Shown: positions 16,201-25,526, counted from the stretch's first letter. The stretch: DNA of 52,808 nucleotides from an uncultured Duganella sp. (GCA_946482335.1 CAMLRG010000010.1:1-52808); one strand, 5' to 3'. Program-made: numbers and translations. The notes: generated by a model not told the origin, from the letters alone.

Positions 16201-19194
16201 GCTTTGCAGCATCTGGCGGATGCGTTCGATCGAGAAATCGAACAGGTCGTGCTGGGCAGCGTCCAGGCGCGGGGCCGGCGGTTGCAGCTGCTGCAGCGTG
16301 GTTTCCAGGGCATACGAGAGCTCGCGCAGCGGCTTGAAGCCGACCGTGCCGGAGGTGCCGGTCAGGGTGTGGACCGCTTGCAGCGCGTCCGGATTGACGG
16401 GGCGTTGTTCGTGGCGCCATTCGCCGAAATCGCGCGACAAGAGGCGCACCAGTTCGTCCGTCTCCGCCATGTAGATGTTGTACAGCGGGAGCGGGATCGC
16501 GAGGCGTCCCACGAACTTCATATTGTCTTCCGCCGGCGGCACCGGCAAGGTGGGCGCGGTGGCAGTCGGGAATTCGATGACGTTGGTGGGGCGGGCCGGC
16601 GGGGCCGGTTCTTTTGCAGCCTCCAGCTGCAATGCGGCGACGGGTTCGCCTTCCACGTATTCCGCCGCTGGCAGGTCGGTGCCAGCCGGTTCGGCTTCAA
16701 CGGTGGATGGCATCTCGCCGCCGCGTGGCAGTTCCGCGGCGGCGGGCGCCCCGCCGCTGCCAGCTTCGCTCGGCGCGGCCACTGCGACGGGCGCCTCGTC
16801 CGCCAGCGCTTCGGTGGCCGGTTCGCCCGGCCCCCCCCCGGCATCGGCGGCTACGGCCGGCCCGGCGGCTGCGGGCGACGCTGGGGCGGCCGGCTCGGCG
16901 GCGGCTGGTGCGCCGGGGGCGGCGGCGTCAGGGCGCACGAATGGCCCCCCCTCCTGCACACGCGCCGCGGCCTCGACGATGGCGCGTTCGCTGCGTGCCG
17001 AATGGCCGGTCGCGGCCAGCTCGTCAACCCATGCGGACTGTTCCCCGCCCGCATAATCGAGCAAAGCAAACAAATCCTCGGTCGGCGCGCGCTCCTCGGC
17101 GAGCCAAAGGTTCATCACCTTTTCGATCGCATGGGCGCCATCGCCGAAGTGGTTCAAGCCCACCATGCGGCTGCTGCCCTTCAGGGTATGGAAGGAGCGG
17201 CGCAGCATGGTCAGCGTATCCAGGCTGGAAATCTCCTGACGCGGCCGCGCCAGCGTTTCGCGTACGAAAGCCAGCACTTCCTGCGCCTCGCCAATAAAGA
17301 TTTCGAGCAATTCGGCCTCGACCTGCTCGTCCCCGGCCGCATCGGCAGCGGGCACCGGCGCCGTCAGCACCGGCTCCGGCGCCGCTTCCGGTTCCGGCAA
17401 GGCTTCCTCCAGCACCGGGATCGATTCGGGGCCGGAAATCTTCTTGAACGGCACGGCACGGAAGGTGCCATGTTGCGGCTCGAAGGTGAAGCGCTCGCGC
17501 GCCCCGTCCGGATTCTGGCCCAGCATATCGACGAAGAAGCCCAGCGCGCCGACATTCTGCGCGATGTCGCTCAACTGCCTCGACTCGTTGGCCGGATCGG
17601 CCTGGCCGGCGGCCAGGCGCCCGATCTCCAGGCGCACGTGGGCCGCCGCGTTCATCGCATCATCCTGGTCCAGGATGGCGCAAGCGCCCTGCAGCTGATG
17701 CAGCACCTTATCCAGCTCACCCAGCGCCGCCCGTTGCGAAGGATCGGTGTAATACTCGTCCAGCACCTTCTCGACCTGGCGCAAGCCAGTCTTCATCTCC
17801 GCCGCCAGCGCGACGACGGTATCTTCCTCATGCAGCTGGCGCGCCAGGCTGCCCTGCCACTGTGCCGGTTCCGGCGCCGTGCCGCCCGCCTGCAAGGCTT
17901 GCAGGCGCGCCGCGATGGTATCGGCATGGGCGTTGAAATCGTCCGGCAGGTGGCGGATCTGCGCGATACCATGTTCCGCGAACAGCAGCGCCGTCGCCAT
18001 TTCCAGTCCCAGCGCTTCGCTGCGGCCGGCGCCGGAGGTATTGCGCGCCACTTCGGCCAACTGGCGCATCAGCGCCGCCAGCGCACCCAGGCCCAGCTTG
18101 TCGGTCGCTACCGCCACCCGGGCCAGCGACTGGCCGAATTCATTATCGCGTTCCAGGTCGCCGTCGTTCTGCTCCATACGCTGCCAGGCCGAACGTGCCT
18201 GGGCGATGCCTTCGCGCGCCGCGGCCAGCGACGCGTCGTCGAGGCGTCCGTAGCGGCGCGTCTCGAAATCGTGCGGCACCATGCCGTCCAGCGCGTAGCC
18301 GGCGCGCAGCTGGCGCGCCAGCGGCGGCAAGGTTTCCGGCTCGGCGGCGGCGACGAAGAACAGCGCTTCGCGCAGCACGCTGTCGGGCAACTCGGCGGAA
18401 CCGGACGACAGGCGGCGCAGCTGCAGGTTGATCAGGCCGAACAATTGCTTGACGTAGCGGTTGCTTTCCAGCTGCCCGCCCACCACCAGCTCGGAGAACG
18501 CCTGCATGGCGCGCCAGAACACGCGCGGCTTCTGCTCGCGCTGCTGGTCCGCCACGTCGGTGATGGCCGCCTGCAGCGCGGCCGCATGGATGGCCTGGCT
18601 GCCCGGGTCGCCCGCCTTCAGGTAAGGCAGCAGCGCGCGCTCGTAGCGCTGGCGCAGGGCGGTGTAATTGGCGGCCTCCGGCGGCGGCGCCCCGGCCGAC
18701 GGCAGCGCCGCCGGCATTTCCGGCACGTGCGACACGTCCGGGAAGAACAGGTCGGCCGGATGCACCCGGTCGATGCCCAGCAGATCCTGCACGTCGCGGA
18801 AGAACGGGAACAGGCGCACCGGCTGGAACGGCGCCCCGGCCAGCAGCTCCTCCAGGAATTCCACCAGGGCCTGGTACATATTGGCCAGCAATTGCACATG
18901 GTCCGGCGTGCACTTCAGCGTACCGTCGCGCATGCGGTCCAGCGCCACCTCGGCCAGTTGCGTCAGCAGCGCCACGCCATCGACGTCCACCATCTGCAGC
19001 GCGCCGTGCGCCTGGTGCAGGTGGGACTTGGCGTGCATCAGCGCCGTGGTCTGATCTTCCGGATCGCGCCCGCCGGCTTCGAACAAGGCGGTGCGGGAAC
19101 GGGCCAGCGCTTCGCGGATTTCCCCCATCACCCAGGACAGCGGCCCGGTGTCGTATTGCGGCAAAGCGGTGAACGAAAGATCAGGTTTGCTCAT
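13252..19194 (-). CDS. chpA: ChpA/PilL-type hybrid chemotaxis histidine kinase of the type IV pilus system
   Basis: This 1980-residue cytoplasmic kinase is the core of the Pil-Chp pathway that controls twitching and surface sensing. Possible HPt sites run in order: LHQAHGAL near residue 59 and HQLQGACAIL near 498 (both degenerate), FHTLKGSSRMVG near 666, HTLTGTSGTVG near 941 and HTVKGSARMAG near 1241. A dimerisation helix (LDRLVNQAGEVSITRSRLE) follows. The GHKL ATPase has HLLRNAIVHG near 1553, FSDDGAGLDL and GRGVGMDIV near 1650. A CheW-like domain comes next, then a C-terminal receiver from about 1858 with the phosphorylatable Asp in LVDIEMPRMDG. Long Ala/Glu/Pro linkers separate the HPt units. 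It follows pilJ by 23 bp. Confidence 0.95.
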   Translation of the reverse strand: MSKPDLSFTALPQYDTGPLSWVMGEIREALARSRTALFEAGGRDPEDQTTALMHAKSHLHQAHGALQMVDVDGVALLTQLAEVALDRMRDGTLKCTPDHVQLLANMYQALVEFLEELLAGAPFQPVRLFPFFRDVQDLLGIDRVHPADLFFPDVSHVPEMPAALPSAGAPPPEAANYTALRQRYERALLPYLKAGDPGSQAIHAAALQAAITDVADQQREQKPRVFWRAMQAFSELVVGGQLESNRYVKQLFGLINLQLRRLSSGSAELPDSVLREALFFVAAAEPETLPPLARQLRAGYALDGMVPHDFETRRYGRLDDASLAAAREGIAQARSAWQRMEQNDGDLERDNEFGQSLARVAVATDKLGLGALAALMRQLAEVARNTSGAGRSEALGLEMATALLFAEHGIAQIRHLPDDFNAHADTIAARLQALQAGGTAPEPAQWQGSLARQLHEEDTVVALAAEMKTGLRQVEKVLDEYYTDPSQRAALGELDKVLHQLQGACAILDQDDAMNAAAHVRLEIGRLAAGQADPANESRQLSDIAQNVGALGFFVDMLGQNPDGARERFTFEPQHGTFRAVPFKKISGPESIPVLEEALPEPEAAPEPVLTAPVPAADAAGDEQVEAELLEIFIGEAQEVLAFVRETLARPRQEISSLDTLTMLRRSFHTLKGSSRMVGLNHFGDGAHAIEKVMNLWLAEERAPTEDLFALLDYAGGEQSAWVDELAATGHSARSERAIVEAAARVQEGGPFVRPDAAAPGAPAAAEPAAPASPAAAGPAVAADAGGGPGEPATEALADEAPVAVAAPSEAGSGGAPAAAELPRGGEMPSTVEAEPAGTDLPAAEYVEGEPVAALQLEAAKEPAPPARPTNVIEFPTATAPTLPVPPAEDNMKFVGRLAIPLPLYNIYMAETDELVRLLSRDFGEWRHEQRPVNPDALQAVHTLTGTSGTVGFKPLRELSYALETTLQQLQPPAPRLDAAQHDLFDFSIERIRQMLQSFATGELPPEQPELIEALHKLRDELAHPPEMGHALDARLDSIVGEPADGQLEERLDTLFTDTYHSLIAEPPAEPERRATPKQQVVTQDENIDNLFDSAFDDAFDAPALAQAAPAPEPLHLVAPAAGEAEAEAEAGALLAEADAATAEAAIEVDAIEATALAAGEAIEEDAVDLDHAKPGEVQVVELEEGQHLLGTSPTDIHDELDPDLLPVFLEEGADLLPQVGEALRAWHAKPTDFSHAHSLQRVLHTVKGSARMAGAMRLGQHAHEIETHIENMVHAGSASQHSFDELMAHYDHALLLFEQLQNPEAYAAAMAAAQAAAATPAEAAAEAGPAAPAAGAAPSPSAPAARLAAAPAPAARAAEEAEGGAKSPLVRVRADILDRLVNQAGEVSITRSRLENEVGALRTAVSDFQENLHRLRRQLREVEMQAESQIASRMSIAGEREFDPLEFDRFTRLQELTRMMAESVNDVASFHEGLMRSIDSASGDLTQQARMTRDLQRDLMRVRMVPFNSISERLFRVARQGAKETDKRVNLDIRGGAVEMDRSVLERMAAPFEHLLRNAIVHGIEARERRVEHGKGETGELLVQVSQQGNEVVLEFSDDGAGLDLERIRAKARSAGLLAEAQQISDAEAANLIFQPGFSTAEALTELAGRGVGMDIVLSEAQALGGRVETFSEPGKGTRFTIRLPLTLAVTQVVLIAAGGRTFAVPALMVEQVLQMKEGALAEATAKGAVVHHGQHIALRYLATLLGDAEARPLLQRSSPVMMLRSGSDRLALHVDEIVGNREVVIKNIGPQLSRMPGIAGATVLGSGEIVLILNPVALQLHVAQHPELAPKTAATPAPAPAAPGGVAEAAAPRRAHGTVMVVDDSLTVRKVTQRLLEREGYSVMLAKDGVDALEQMQDRLPELMLVDIEMPRMDGFDLTRNVRADERTKDIPVIMITSRSADKHRNYALQLGVNAYFGKPFQEDILLGAISGLLPQDR
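16831..16839 (-). repeat. Nine-base homopolymer tract within chpA
   Basis: Nine consecutive C (G on the coding strand) lie in the codons for a Gly/Pro/Ala-rich linker of ChpA, near residues 786-788. A one-base slip would truncate the kinase before its ATPase domain, so this is a possible phase-variable or error-prone site. As read, the frame is open across it. Confidence 0.8.
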
Positions 19195-19217
19195 AGATTC
19201 GTATATTAGGCAGCGGC

Positions 19218-21539
19218 TTAGGCGTTAATGCGGAAACGCGAGACGGAGTTTTTCAGCTCCTGCGCCAGCACGGTCAGTTTGCGCACCGACGAAGCGGTTT
19301 GCTGGGTACCGTCCTGGGTTTGTTGCGTCACCTGCAGGATGTGCTGCATATTGTGCGCCACTCCGTTCGCCGATGTCGCCTGCATGCCGGTTGCGTAGGA
19401 AATGCCCTGGATCAGCTCCGCCAGGCGGTCCGACACCTGCGAGATGTCCTGCAGCGCGGAACCGGCCGCGTCGGACAGCTTGGCGCCTTCCACCACGCCC
19501 TGGGTCGATTTTTCCATCGCCGCCACCGCGTCGTGGGTGTCGGTCTGAATCGTCTTCACCAGCGCGCCGATCTGCTTGGCCGCTTCGGCGGAACGTTCCG
19601 CCAGCCGCTGCACCTCCTCCGCCACGACGGAGAAGCCGCGCCCCGCTTCGCCCGCCGATGCCGCCTGGATCGCCGCGTTCAGCGCCAGCACGTTGGTCTG
19701 CTCGGTAATGTCGGAAATCAGCTCGGTGATCTCGCCGATCTCCTGCGACGATTCGCCCAGGCGCTTGATGCGCTTGGAAGTTTCCTGGATCTGCTCGCGG
19801 ATTTCGTCCATGCCCTTGATGGCGTTCTGCACCGCGGTTGCGCCCTGGCGCGCCGCTGCCACCGACTGGCGCGCCACGTCCGCCGATTCGGCCGCGCTGC
19901 GCGACACGTCGGTAATCTCGTTGGCCATCTTGACGACGGTATTGGATGCATCCTGGATTTCCTTCGACTGCGCCTGCGAAGCCGACAGCAGGTCGCTGGA
20001 AATGCCTTGCGCATGGCTCGATGCGGCCGTCACCTGCTCCGCCGTCACCGTCACGCGGCCCACCAGGCCGCGCAATTCTTCCACCGTATAGTTCACCGAG
20101 TCCGCGATGGCGCCGGTAATGTCTTCCGACACGGTCGCCTGCACGGTCAAGTCGCCGTCCGCCACTTCCTGCAGCTCGTTCATCAGGCGCAGAATCGCGG
20201 CCTGGTTCTGCTCGTTCATGGCCTTCGCTTCCTCTTCCTGCTGCTGCGCTTTCTGGCGCATCGCTTCCGCTTCCTGGCGGCGGCGCTCGGAGGCGCGGCC
20301 GCGGTTCTGGGAGTCGATCAGCAGCACGCGGCCGATCGCGGCGGCGGAGAACAGCGTCATCAGCAGGCCCGCCACCATCAGCCAGAACGGAATACCAAGC
20401 GAGTCCTGCTGCTCGCGCAGCTTGCCCTGCAGGGTGGCAAAGCTGGCGCGCACTTGTTCATTCTCGGTAAACAGCAAGCGTTCCGCGCTCTTGGCCGCGG
20501 AGAATTTTTCCAGGCGGTCCAGGATGAACTTGACCAGCTTGTCGTAGTCTTCGAAGCCTTTTTTTAACGCCTGCAGGTTTTCACGGGTTTCCCCGTCGGC
20601 CACGGCCGGCAGGCCGAGCGCCGCGCTGCCCCCCAGGAAGCCTTCCACGGTCTGGCGGAACACGGTGGCGTCGCGCCCCAGCTGGAACGCGGTCTCGGAC
20701 GAGGAAATGCCGCCCTCGGTCAGGAAGGTCGAAGCGCTGCGGCTCATGCGCTGGGTCAGCATGCCAAGCCGGCCCAGGGCCGCCAGTTCCCGCGCGCTGC
20801 CGCCCTGCTTCAGGCGCGCCGCCGCCACTTCCTCGGTCAGCGACAGCAGGTCGGGCGACATGGCATTCAGTTTCTGCAGCGTTTCGTCCAGGCCGGCCAG
20901 GTCCCATTTGTACTTGGCGATGGTGGCGGCGGCCTTGTCCGATGCGGTCCACTTCTTGCGCGCTTCGTTCAGCACCGGCAGCACCGAACCCGGTGCCGAA
21001 ATGATGGAACGGCCGGCGTAACGGCCGCCGTCCGCCAGCACCAGCAAGGCGCGGTTCAGTTCATTGCGGCTGTCTTCCAGCTGCGCGGTCGCTTCCTTGT
21101 TGCCCTTGATCGCATTCGGCGCGGCCTTGCCGATACGCTGCGAGTGCATCAGCACGTCCGAGGCGATCTGGGTACGGGTCGAGGCGACGCCGCTGTTATA
21201 GGCGTTCCAGCCCACGAACAGCACCGACAGCAGGATCGAGACGCCCAGCGTGGTGGACAGCAGGCTCAGTTGGCGCTGGTTGGGCAAATGGCCGATCAGG
21301 GGCAGCTTGACGGTGGCCGCGCCCTCGCCCATGGCACTGCTGCGCAAGCGCTGCAACAGTCCCCCCGCCCCACCCGCCGCCGCTTCCGGCGCGGCATCCG
21401 GCTCGGGCATGGCGCCGGCATTGACGGCCGGCGCGGCCGCCGCTGCGTACTGGGAATTGGAGAAACTGGAAAACTCCGAATTGGAACCCAGCTCGGCGCT
21501 GGTCTCCTGTGCGGAGCGCGAGAACCATTTAAATGCCAT
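19218..21539 (-). CDS. pilJ: Methyl-accepting chemotaxis protein PilJ
   Basis: This 773-residue inner-membrane receptor is the sensor of the Pil-Chp system; in Pseudomonas it senses pilus state at the cell pole. An Ala/Pro-rich cytoplasmic N-terminus of about 90 residues precedes TM1 ([19 protein letters not shown], about 92-112). A periplasmic PilJ-type helical domain follows to TM2 at about 383-406. After a coiled HAMP-like region comes the MCP signalling hairpin with [18 protein letters not shown] near 638 at the kinase-contact tip. It starts 57 bp after pilI and is followed closely by chpA. Only one receptor gene is present in the cluster. Confidence 0.95.
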   Translation of the reverse strand: MAFKWFSRSAQETSAELGSNSEFSSFSNSQYAAAAAPAVNAGAMPEPDAAPEAAAGGAGGLLQRLRSSAMGEGAATVKLPLIGHLPNQRQLSLLSTTLGVSILLSVLFVGWNAYNSGVASTRTQIASDVLMHSQRIGKAAPNAIKGNKEATAQLEDSRNELNRALLVLADGGRYAGRSIISAPGSVLPVLNEARKKWTASDKAAATIAKYKWDLAGLDETLQKLNAMSPDLLSLTEEVAAARLKQGGSARELAALGRLGMLTQRMSRSASTFLTEGGISSSETAFQLGRDATVFRQTVEGFLGGSAALGLPAVADGETRENLQALKKGFEDYDKLVKFILDRLEKFSAAKSAERLLFTENEQVRASFATLQGKLREQQDSLGIPFWLMVAGLLMTLFSAAAIGRVLLIDSQNRGRASERRRQEAEAMRQKAQQQEEEAKAMNEQNQAAILRLMNELQEVADGDLTVQATVSEDITGAIADSVNYTVEELRGLVGRVTVTAEQVTAASSHAQGISSDLLSASQAQSKEIQDASNTVVKMANEITDVSRSAAESADVARQSVAAARQGATAVQNAIKGMDEIREQIQETSKRIKRLGESSQEIGEITELISDITEQTNVLALNAAIQAASAGEAGRGFSVVAEEVQRLAERSAEAAKQIGALVKTIQTDTHDAVAAMEKSTQGVVEGAKLSDAAGSALQDISQVSDRLAELIQGISYATGMQATSANGVAHNMQHILQVTQQTQDGTQQTASSVRKLTVLAQELKNSVSRFRINA

Positions 21540-21596
21540 TACTACATCCCCCGATAGCTTTCGATTTTATGGCGCCCACCCGTGGGCGGCACGCAC

Positions 21597-22145
21597 TTAC
21601 AGGCCGACTTGCAGGAAGCGCGCTTCACGCACCAGTTCGGCCAGGTCGAGCCTGGTCCACTGCTGCGCGTCGCGGTCATGGAATTGCTGGCCGGCCCACC
21701 CGGGCCGCCCGCCCTGTTCCTCGGTTTGTTCCACCATTTCATCCAGCTTGCGCAAGCCCAGCACGCGCTCGGCCAGGAGCGCGCAATTGAAGCCGAGCTG
21801 GGGTGCCAGCGTCACCAGGCGGCTGTCCGGGCCCGGCGGCGTGCCGGCGCCGCCCATGAAGCGCGCCAGGTCGACCACACCGACCAGGTTGCCGCGGATA
21901 TTGGCCAGGCCCAGGTACCAGTCCTGCGCCAGCGGCACCGCCGTCACCGGCTGGAACGGCACGATTTCACCGACCTGCGTCAAGTCCAGCAGGCAGCGGC
22001 GGCCACCCAGCAGCACGCCCAGCGCGCGGCCGGCATTGCCGCCGCCGGCTTTGGCGGCCTGCATGCGCTCGAGCAGCGTCACCTGATATTGCCGCAAGCG
22101 GCTGCGGCGTTCCGCGCCCGTCGGCGCCTGCGGTGGAGTCGTCAT
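21597..22145 (-). CDS. pilI: CheW-like adaptor PilI
   Basis: This 182-residue protein is a CheW-domain adaptor expected to bridge PilJ and ChpA. CheW features include LGVLLGGRRCLLDLTQVGEIV, the turn YLGLANIRGNLVGVVDL and RLVTLAPQLGFNCALLAERVLGL. It has no catalytic role. Its start lies three bases after the pilH stop codon, as expected for a shared transcript. The C-terminal 40 residues diverge from chemotaxis CheW, which is common in PilI. Confidence 0.92.
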   Translation of the reverse strand: MTTPPQAPTGAERRSRLRQYQVTLLERMQAAKAGGGNAGRALGVLLGGRRCLLDLTQVGEIVPFQPVTAVPLAQDWYLGLANIRGNLVGVVDLARFMGGAGTPPGPDSRLVTLAPQLGFNCALLAERVLGLRKLDEMVEQTEEQGGRPGWAGQQFHDRDAQQWTRLDLAELVREARFLQVGL

Positions 22146-22148
22146 CGC

Positions 22149-22514
22149 TTAACCGAGCGCCGCGATCTTGGCCAGCAGCTCGGCGGCGTCCACCGGTTTG
22201 ACCAGGTAATCCTTGGCGCCCTGGCGGATCCCCCAGATGCGGTCGGTTTCCTGGTTTTTCGACGAGCAGATGATCACCGGCACGTCCTGCAAGTCAGGAT
22301 CGCGCGCAATGGCGCGCGTGACCTGGAAGCCGTTGGCTCCCGGCATCACCACGTCCATCAGGATCAGTTGCGGCTTGTCGGCCTTGATCTTGGCCAGGGC
22401 TTCTTCGCCGTTTTCCGCGGTGGACACCGAGAAACCGCTGCGCACCAGGATATCGGTCAGGTAGTAGCGCTCGGTGGGCGAGTCGTCTACGATCAGAATT
22501 CGTTGAATGGCCAT
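22149..22514 (-). CDS. pilH: Twitching motility response regulator PilH
   Basis: This single-domain CheY-like receiver has 121 residues. Acidic residues in RILIVDDSPTE bind Mg, the phosphoacceptor Asp lies in LILMDVVMPGANGF, and the conserved Lys is in DYLVKPVDAAEL. It has no output domain. In Pseudomonas, PilH is thought to drain phosphate from ChpA and influence pilus retraction. It lies between pilG and pilI, the usual order. Confidence 0.93.
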   Translation of the reverse strand: MAIQRILIVDDSPTERYYLTDILVRSGFSVSTAENGEEALAKIKADKPQLILMDVVMPGANGFQVTRAIARDPDLQDVPVIICSSKNQETDRIWGIRQGAKDYLVKPVDAAELLAKIAALG

Positions 22515-22539
22515 GCTTAACCTCTGTATTGCGATGTTT

Positions 22540-22938
22540 TTATGCGCCGGCTGCCGCGGTATGCTCGCGCACCGCAGCCAGCAAGCTGTCTTTTGTGAAG
22601 GGTTTGGTCAGGTAGGCCGCCGAACCGACCATGGCGCCACGCGCCCGGTCGAACAAGCCATCCTTGGAAGAGAGCATCAATACCGGCGTAGCGTGGAACC
22701 TGGCGCTCTTCTTGATCAGCGCACAGGTCTGGTAGCCATCCAGGCGCGGCATCAGGATGTCGCAAAAGATCAATGCCGGCTGATGGTCATTGATCTTGGC
22801 CAGGGCGTCGAAGCCATCCTCGGCCAGCACGACCTGGTAACCCGCCTGGGTCAGGAAAATTTCCGCGGATCGACGGATGGTGCTGCTGTCGTCGATCACC
22901 ATGATTTTCAGTCCGGTTCCTTGCGGCGTAGTCGTCAT
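22540..22938 (-). CDS. pilG: Twitching motility response regulator PilG
   Basis: This 132-residue CheY-like receiver is the first gene of the Pil-Chp cluster. It shows IMVIDDSSTIRRSAEIF at the N-terminus, the phosphoacceptor Asp in LIFCDILMPRLDGYQT and the Lys in AYLTKPFTKDSLL. I start at MTTTPQGTGLK (22938); the frame extends 15 codons upstream into an AT-rich promoter-like region. PilG is the output regulator that promotes pilus extension and affects cAMP in Pseudomonas. About 144 bp of non-coding DNA separate it from the rubredoxin gene and should hold the operon promoter. Confidence 0.93.
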   Translation of the reverse strand: MTTTPQGTGLKIMVIDDSSTIRRSAEIFLTQAGYQVVLAEDGFDALAKINDHQPALIFCDILMPRLDGYQTCALIKKSARFHATPVLMLSSKDGLFDRARGAMVGSAAYLTKPFTKDSLLAAVREHTAAAGA

Positions 22939-23082
22939 TTTAAGTATCCACCCTGAAGTCCCGCTACGATAGCACAGGGGCATGCGCCATAGCGGGGCCT
23001 GCTGCTTAAAAGAAACACTTATTTATTTGACTACTTTGTAACACCTATTAAGTGAATGAAAACTGAGTTGGCAGCAAGGCAA

Positions 23083-23274
23083 TCAGATTGCCACCATCTC
23101 GAAATCGTCCTTGCGCGCGCCGCATTCCGGGCAAGTCCAGTTCATCGGCACGTCGGCCCAGCGCGTGCCTGGCGCGATGCCTTCTTCCGGCAAGCCTGCG
23201 GCTTCGTCATAAATCCAGCCGCAGATCAGGCACATCCAGCTTTGGAATTCCTGGCTTGGTTCTTTGCTGCTCAC
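23083..23274 (-). CDS. rubA: Rubredoxin
   Basis: This 63-residue iron-sulfur electron carrier has the two CxxC knuckles that bind one Fe: Cys15/Cys18 in MCLICGWIYDE and Cys48/Cys51 in WTCPECGARKDDFEMV. The length and spacing are standard for type I rubredoxin, with a ten-residue N-terminal extension. It lies between the pilG promoter and the divergent thiD-like gene. The electron-transfer partner is not visible here. Confidence 0.95.
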   Translation of the reverse strand: MSSKEPSQEFQSWMCLICGWIYDEAAGLPEEGIAPGTRWADVPMNWTCPECGARKDDFEMVAI

Positions 23275-23331
23275 GTTGAGTCACCTTCTAATCAAGTAAA
23301 ATGCTGAATTAGGTATCTTAATCTACCAGCC

Positions 23332-24141
23332 GTGCAAAACCAAACATCTCCCCTGATCCTGACATTTGGCGTGGCCGACCCGGTCGGCGCGATCGGCGTG
23401 CATGCCGACCTGGCGGTGTTCAACGCGCTGGGCTGCCGCGGCCTGTCCGCCACCACCGCCCTGCTGGTGGGCGATAGCGCCCGTGTCGAGGACCAGCAGC
23501 ACATCGAGGCTGACTGGGTAGCCGACCAGGCGCGCATGGTGCTGGAGGATGTGCCGGTGCAAGCCTTCAAAGTGGGCGCGCTGGACCACCTCGAGCATGT
23601 GTCGACCATTGCTGAAATCATGTCCGACTACCCGGATGCGCCGCTGGTGCTCGACCCGTTCGGCAGCCAGCTGCCGCCGCCGGGCGACGAGGACGACCCG
23701 GAAGAGTTCCTGACCGTGCTGCGCCAGCTGCTGGTGCCGCAGGGTACCCTGCTGATGCTGTCCGAAGTGGAATTGGCGCACCTGGCCGAAACCTGGCGCG
23801 ACCTGGCCAATGGCGAAACCATGGCCGACGATGCCGAGCATTTGATCGACCTGGGCTGCGAATACGTGCTGGTCACCGGCAGCAACGCCGGCGGCGGCCA
23901 GCGCGCCAATACCCTGTTCAGCGCCGAGGGCGTGCTGCGCCACGATAAATGGCGCCACTTGCCCGGCCCCTTCGTCGGCGCCGGCGGCACCCTGTCGGCC
24001 GCGACTGCCGCCTGGCTGGCGCACGGCCTGGCCGTGCCGGACGCGGTGGAACGCGCCGAGCAATACACTTACCAAGCCCTGCTCCATGCCCAACGTTACG
24101 GCATGGGCCGTTTTGTCCCCAATCGATTCTTCAAAACATGA
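23332..24141 (+). CDS. thiD: ThiD-like hydroxymethylpyrimidine (phosphate) kinase homologue
   Basis: The 269-residue protein has the ribokinase-like fold of ThiD, which phosphorylates HMP and HMP-P for thiamine synthesis. The start appears to be GTG at 23332, since the only nearby ATG upstream hits a stop at once; no good ribosome site is visible. Two motifs differ from the norm. The N-terminal GSDPSGGAGIQADL-type loop reads [14 protein letters not shown]. In the anion-hole segment GTGCTLSA the catalytic Cys is Gly219 (GAGGTLSA). It may be a divergent kinase or a non-catalytic relative. It overlaps hemL by ATGA. Confidence 0.8.
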   Translation: MQNQTSPLILTFGVADPVGAIGVHADLAVFNALGCRGLSATTALLVGDSARVEDQQHIEADWVADQARMVLEDVPVQAFKVGALDHLEHVSTIAEIMSDYPDAPLVLDPFGSQLPPPGDEDDPEEFLTVLRQLLVPQGTLLMLSEVELAHLAETWRDLANGETMADDAEHLIDLGCEYVLVTGSNAGGGQRANTLFSAEGVLRHDKWRHLPGPFVGAGGTLSAATAAWLAHGLAVPDAVERAEQYTYQALLHAQRYGMGRFVPNRFFKT

Positions 24142-25421
24142 CCACTTCGAAAAACGACATCCTGTTCGAACGCGCCCAGCAAACCACCCCGGGCGGCGTC
24201 AACTCGCCGGTGCGCGCCTTCCGTTCCGTGGGCGGCACGCCGCGCTTCATCACCCGCGCCGAAGGCCCCTACTTCTGGGATGCGGACGGCAAGCGCTATA
24301 TCGATTACATCGGCTCCTGGGGCCCGGCCATCGTCGGCCACGCCCATCCGGACGTGGTGAAGGCGGTGCAGGACGCGGCCACGCGCGGCCTGTCCTTCGG
24401 CGCCCCGACCGAAGCGGAAATCGAGATGGCGGAAGAGATCTGCCGCCTGGTGCCGTCGATCGAACAGGTGCGCCTGGTGTCCTCCGGCACCGAAGCGACC
24501 ATGAGCGCGCTGCGCCTGGCGCGCGGCGCCACCGGCCGCGACAAGATCGTCAAGTTCGAAGGCTGCTACCACGGCCACGCCGATTCCCTGCTGGTGAAAG
24601 CCGGCAGCGGCCTGCTCACCTTCGGCAACCCGACGTCGGCCGGCGTGCCGGAAGACTTCGTCAAGCACACCATGGTGCTGGACTACAACAACGTGGAAGC
24701 GGTGCGCGCTGCCTTCGCGCAGTACGGCAAGGAAATTGCCTGCGTCATCGTGGAACCGGTGGCCGGCAATATGAACCTGATCAAAGGCACGCCGGAATTC
24801 CTGGGCGCGCTGCGCGAACTGTGCACCGAGCATGGCGCCATCCTGATCTTCGATGAAGTGATGTGCGGCTTCCGCGTTGGCCTGGGCGGCGCGCAGGCGC
24901 TGTACGGCATCCAGCCCGACCTGACCGCGCTGGGCAAGGTGATCGGCGGCGGCTTGCCGGTGGCAGCCTTCGGCGGCTCGCGCGAACTGATGTCGAAAAT
25001 GTCGCCGGTGGGCGCGGTGTACCAGGCCGGCACCCTGTCCGGCAACCCGGTGGCGGTGGCCGCCGGCATGACCACGCTGAAACTGATCCAGCAGCCCGGC
25101 TTCTACGAAGGCCTGGCGCGCAGCGCGCGGCGCCTGGCCGACGGCCTGACCGCCGCCGCCCGGGAAGCCGGCGTGACCTTCTGCGCCGACGCCGAAGGCG
25201 GCATGTTCGGCCTCTACTTCAGCGCCAGCCCGCCCAATAATTACGCCGAGATGATGGCCGGCGACCGCGAGAAGTTCAACGTCTTCTTCCACAAGATGCT
25301 GGACGAAGGCGTGTATTTCGCCCCCGCCGCCTTCGAAGCCGGTTTCGTCAGCGCCCAGCACGACGACGCCGTGATCGACGCCACGATCGCCGCCGCCAGG
25401 AAAGTCTTCGCCACCCTCTAA
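24138..25421 (+). CDS. hemL: Glutamate-1-semialdehyde 2,1-aminomutase
   Basis: This PLP enzyme makes 5-aminolevulinate from glutamate-1-semialdehyde, an early step of tetrapyrrole synthesis. The 427-residue protein has [17 protein letters not shown] at the N-terminus, [28 protein letters not shown] and [12 protein letters not shown]. The PLP lysine is at about 267 in [17 protein letters not shown] start at the ATG at 24138, which overlaps the thiD-like stop by four bases. A large perfect palindrome starts two bases after its stop codon. Confidence 0.97.
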   Translation: MTTSKNDILFERAQQTTPGGVNSPVRAFRSVGGTPRFITRAEGPYFWDADGKRYIDYIGSWGPAIVGHAHPDVVKAVQDAATRGLSFGAPTEAEIEMAEEICRLVPSIEQVRLVSSGTEATMSALRLARGATGRDKIVKFEGCYHGHADSLLVKAGSGLLTFGNPTSAGVPEDFVKHTMVLDYNNVEAVRAAFAQYGKEIACVIVEPVAGNMNLIKGTPEFLGALRELCTEHGAILIFDEVMCGFRVGLGGAQALYGIQPDLTALGKVIGGGLPVAAFGGSRELMSKMSPVGAVYQAGTLSGNPVAVAAGMTTLKLIQQPGFYEGLARSARRLADGLTAAAREAGVTFCADAEGGMFGLYFSASPPNNYAEMMAGDREKFNVFFHKMLDEGVYFAPAAFEAGFVSAQHDDAVIDATIAAARKVFATL

Positions 25422-25423
25422 AC

Positions 25424-25504
25424 TTGAAAGTCGGGGTCAGCTCTGGCAACCGGACATTTTGCTGCGCAAAATGTCCGGTTGCCAGAGCTGACCCCGACTT
25501 TCAA
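25424..25504. repeat. Perfect 39-bp inverted repeat between hemL and corA
   Basis: The arm starts TTGAAAGTCGGGGTCAGCTC and ends CATTTTGC. After a 3-base loop (TGC) it is followed by its exact reverse complement, 81 bp in all. It lies between two converging genes, hemL and corA, and could end transcription from both sides, although there is no U-run at its edges. It shares only the GGGGTCAG core with the CCGGTAAACC repeat family, so it is probably another repeat type. Confidence 0.95.
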
Positions 25505-25526
25505 ATTGAAGCGCTACGGGCGCGGA

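Noticed and set aside
13156..19209. A plus-strand frame of about 2000 codons opposite chpA
   Set aside because: It is the mirror of chpA's GC-rich codons; it gives a His/Gln/Arg-rich product with no recognisable domain, while the minus strand shows the full set of ChpA motifs.
25424..25504. Reading the large palindrome as an insertion sequence end or a CRISPR unit
   Set aside because: There is a single copy in the window, no transposase, no direct repeats and no spacers.
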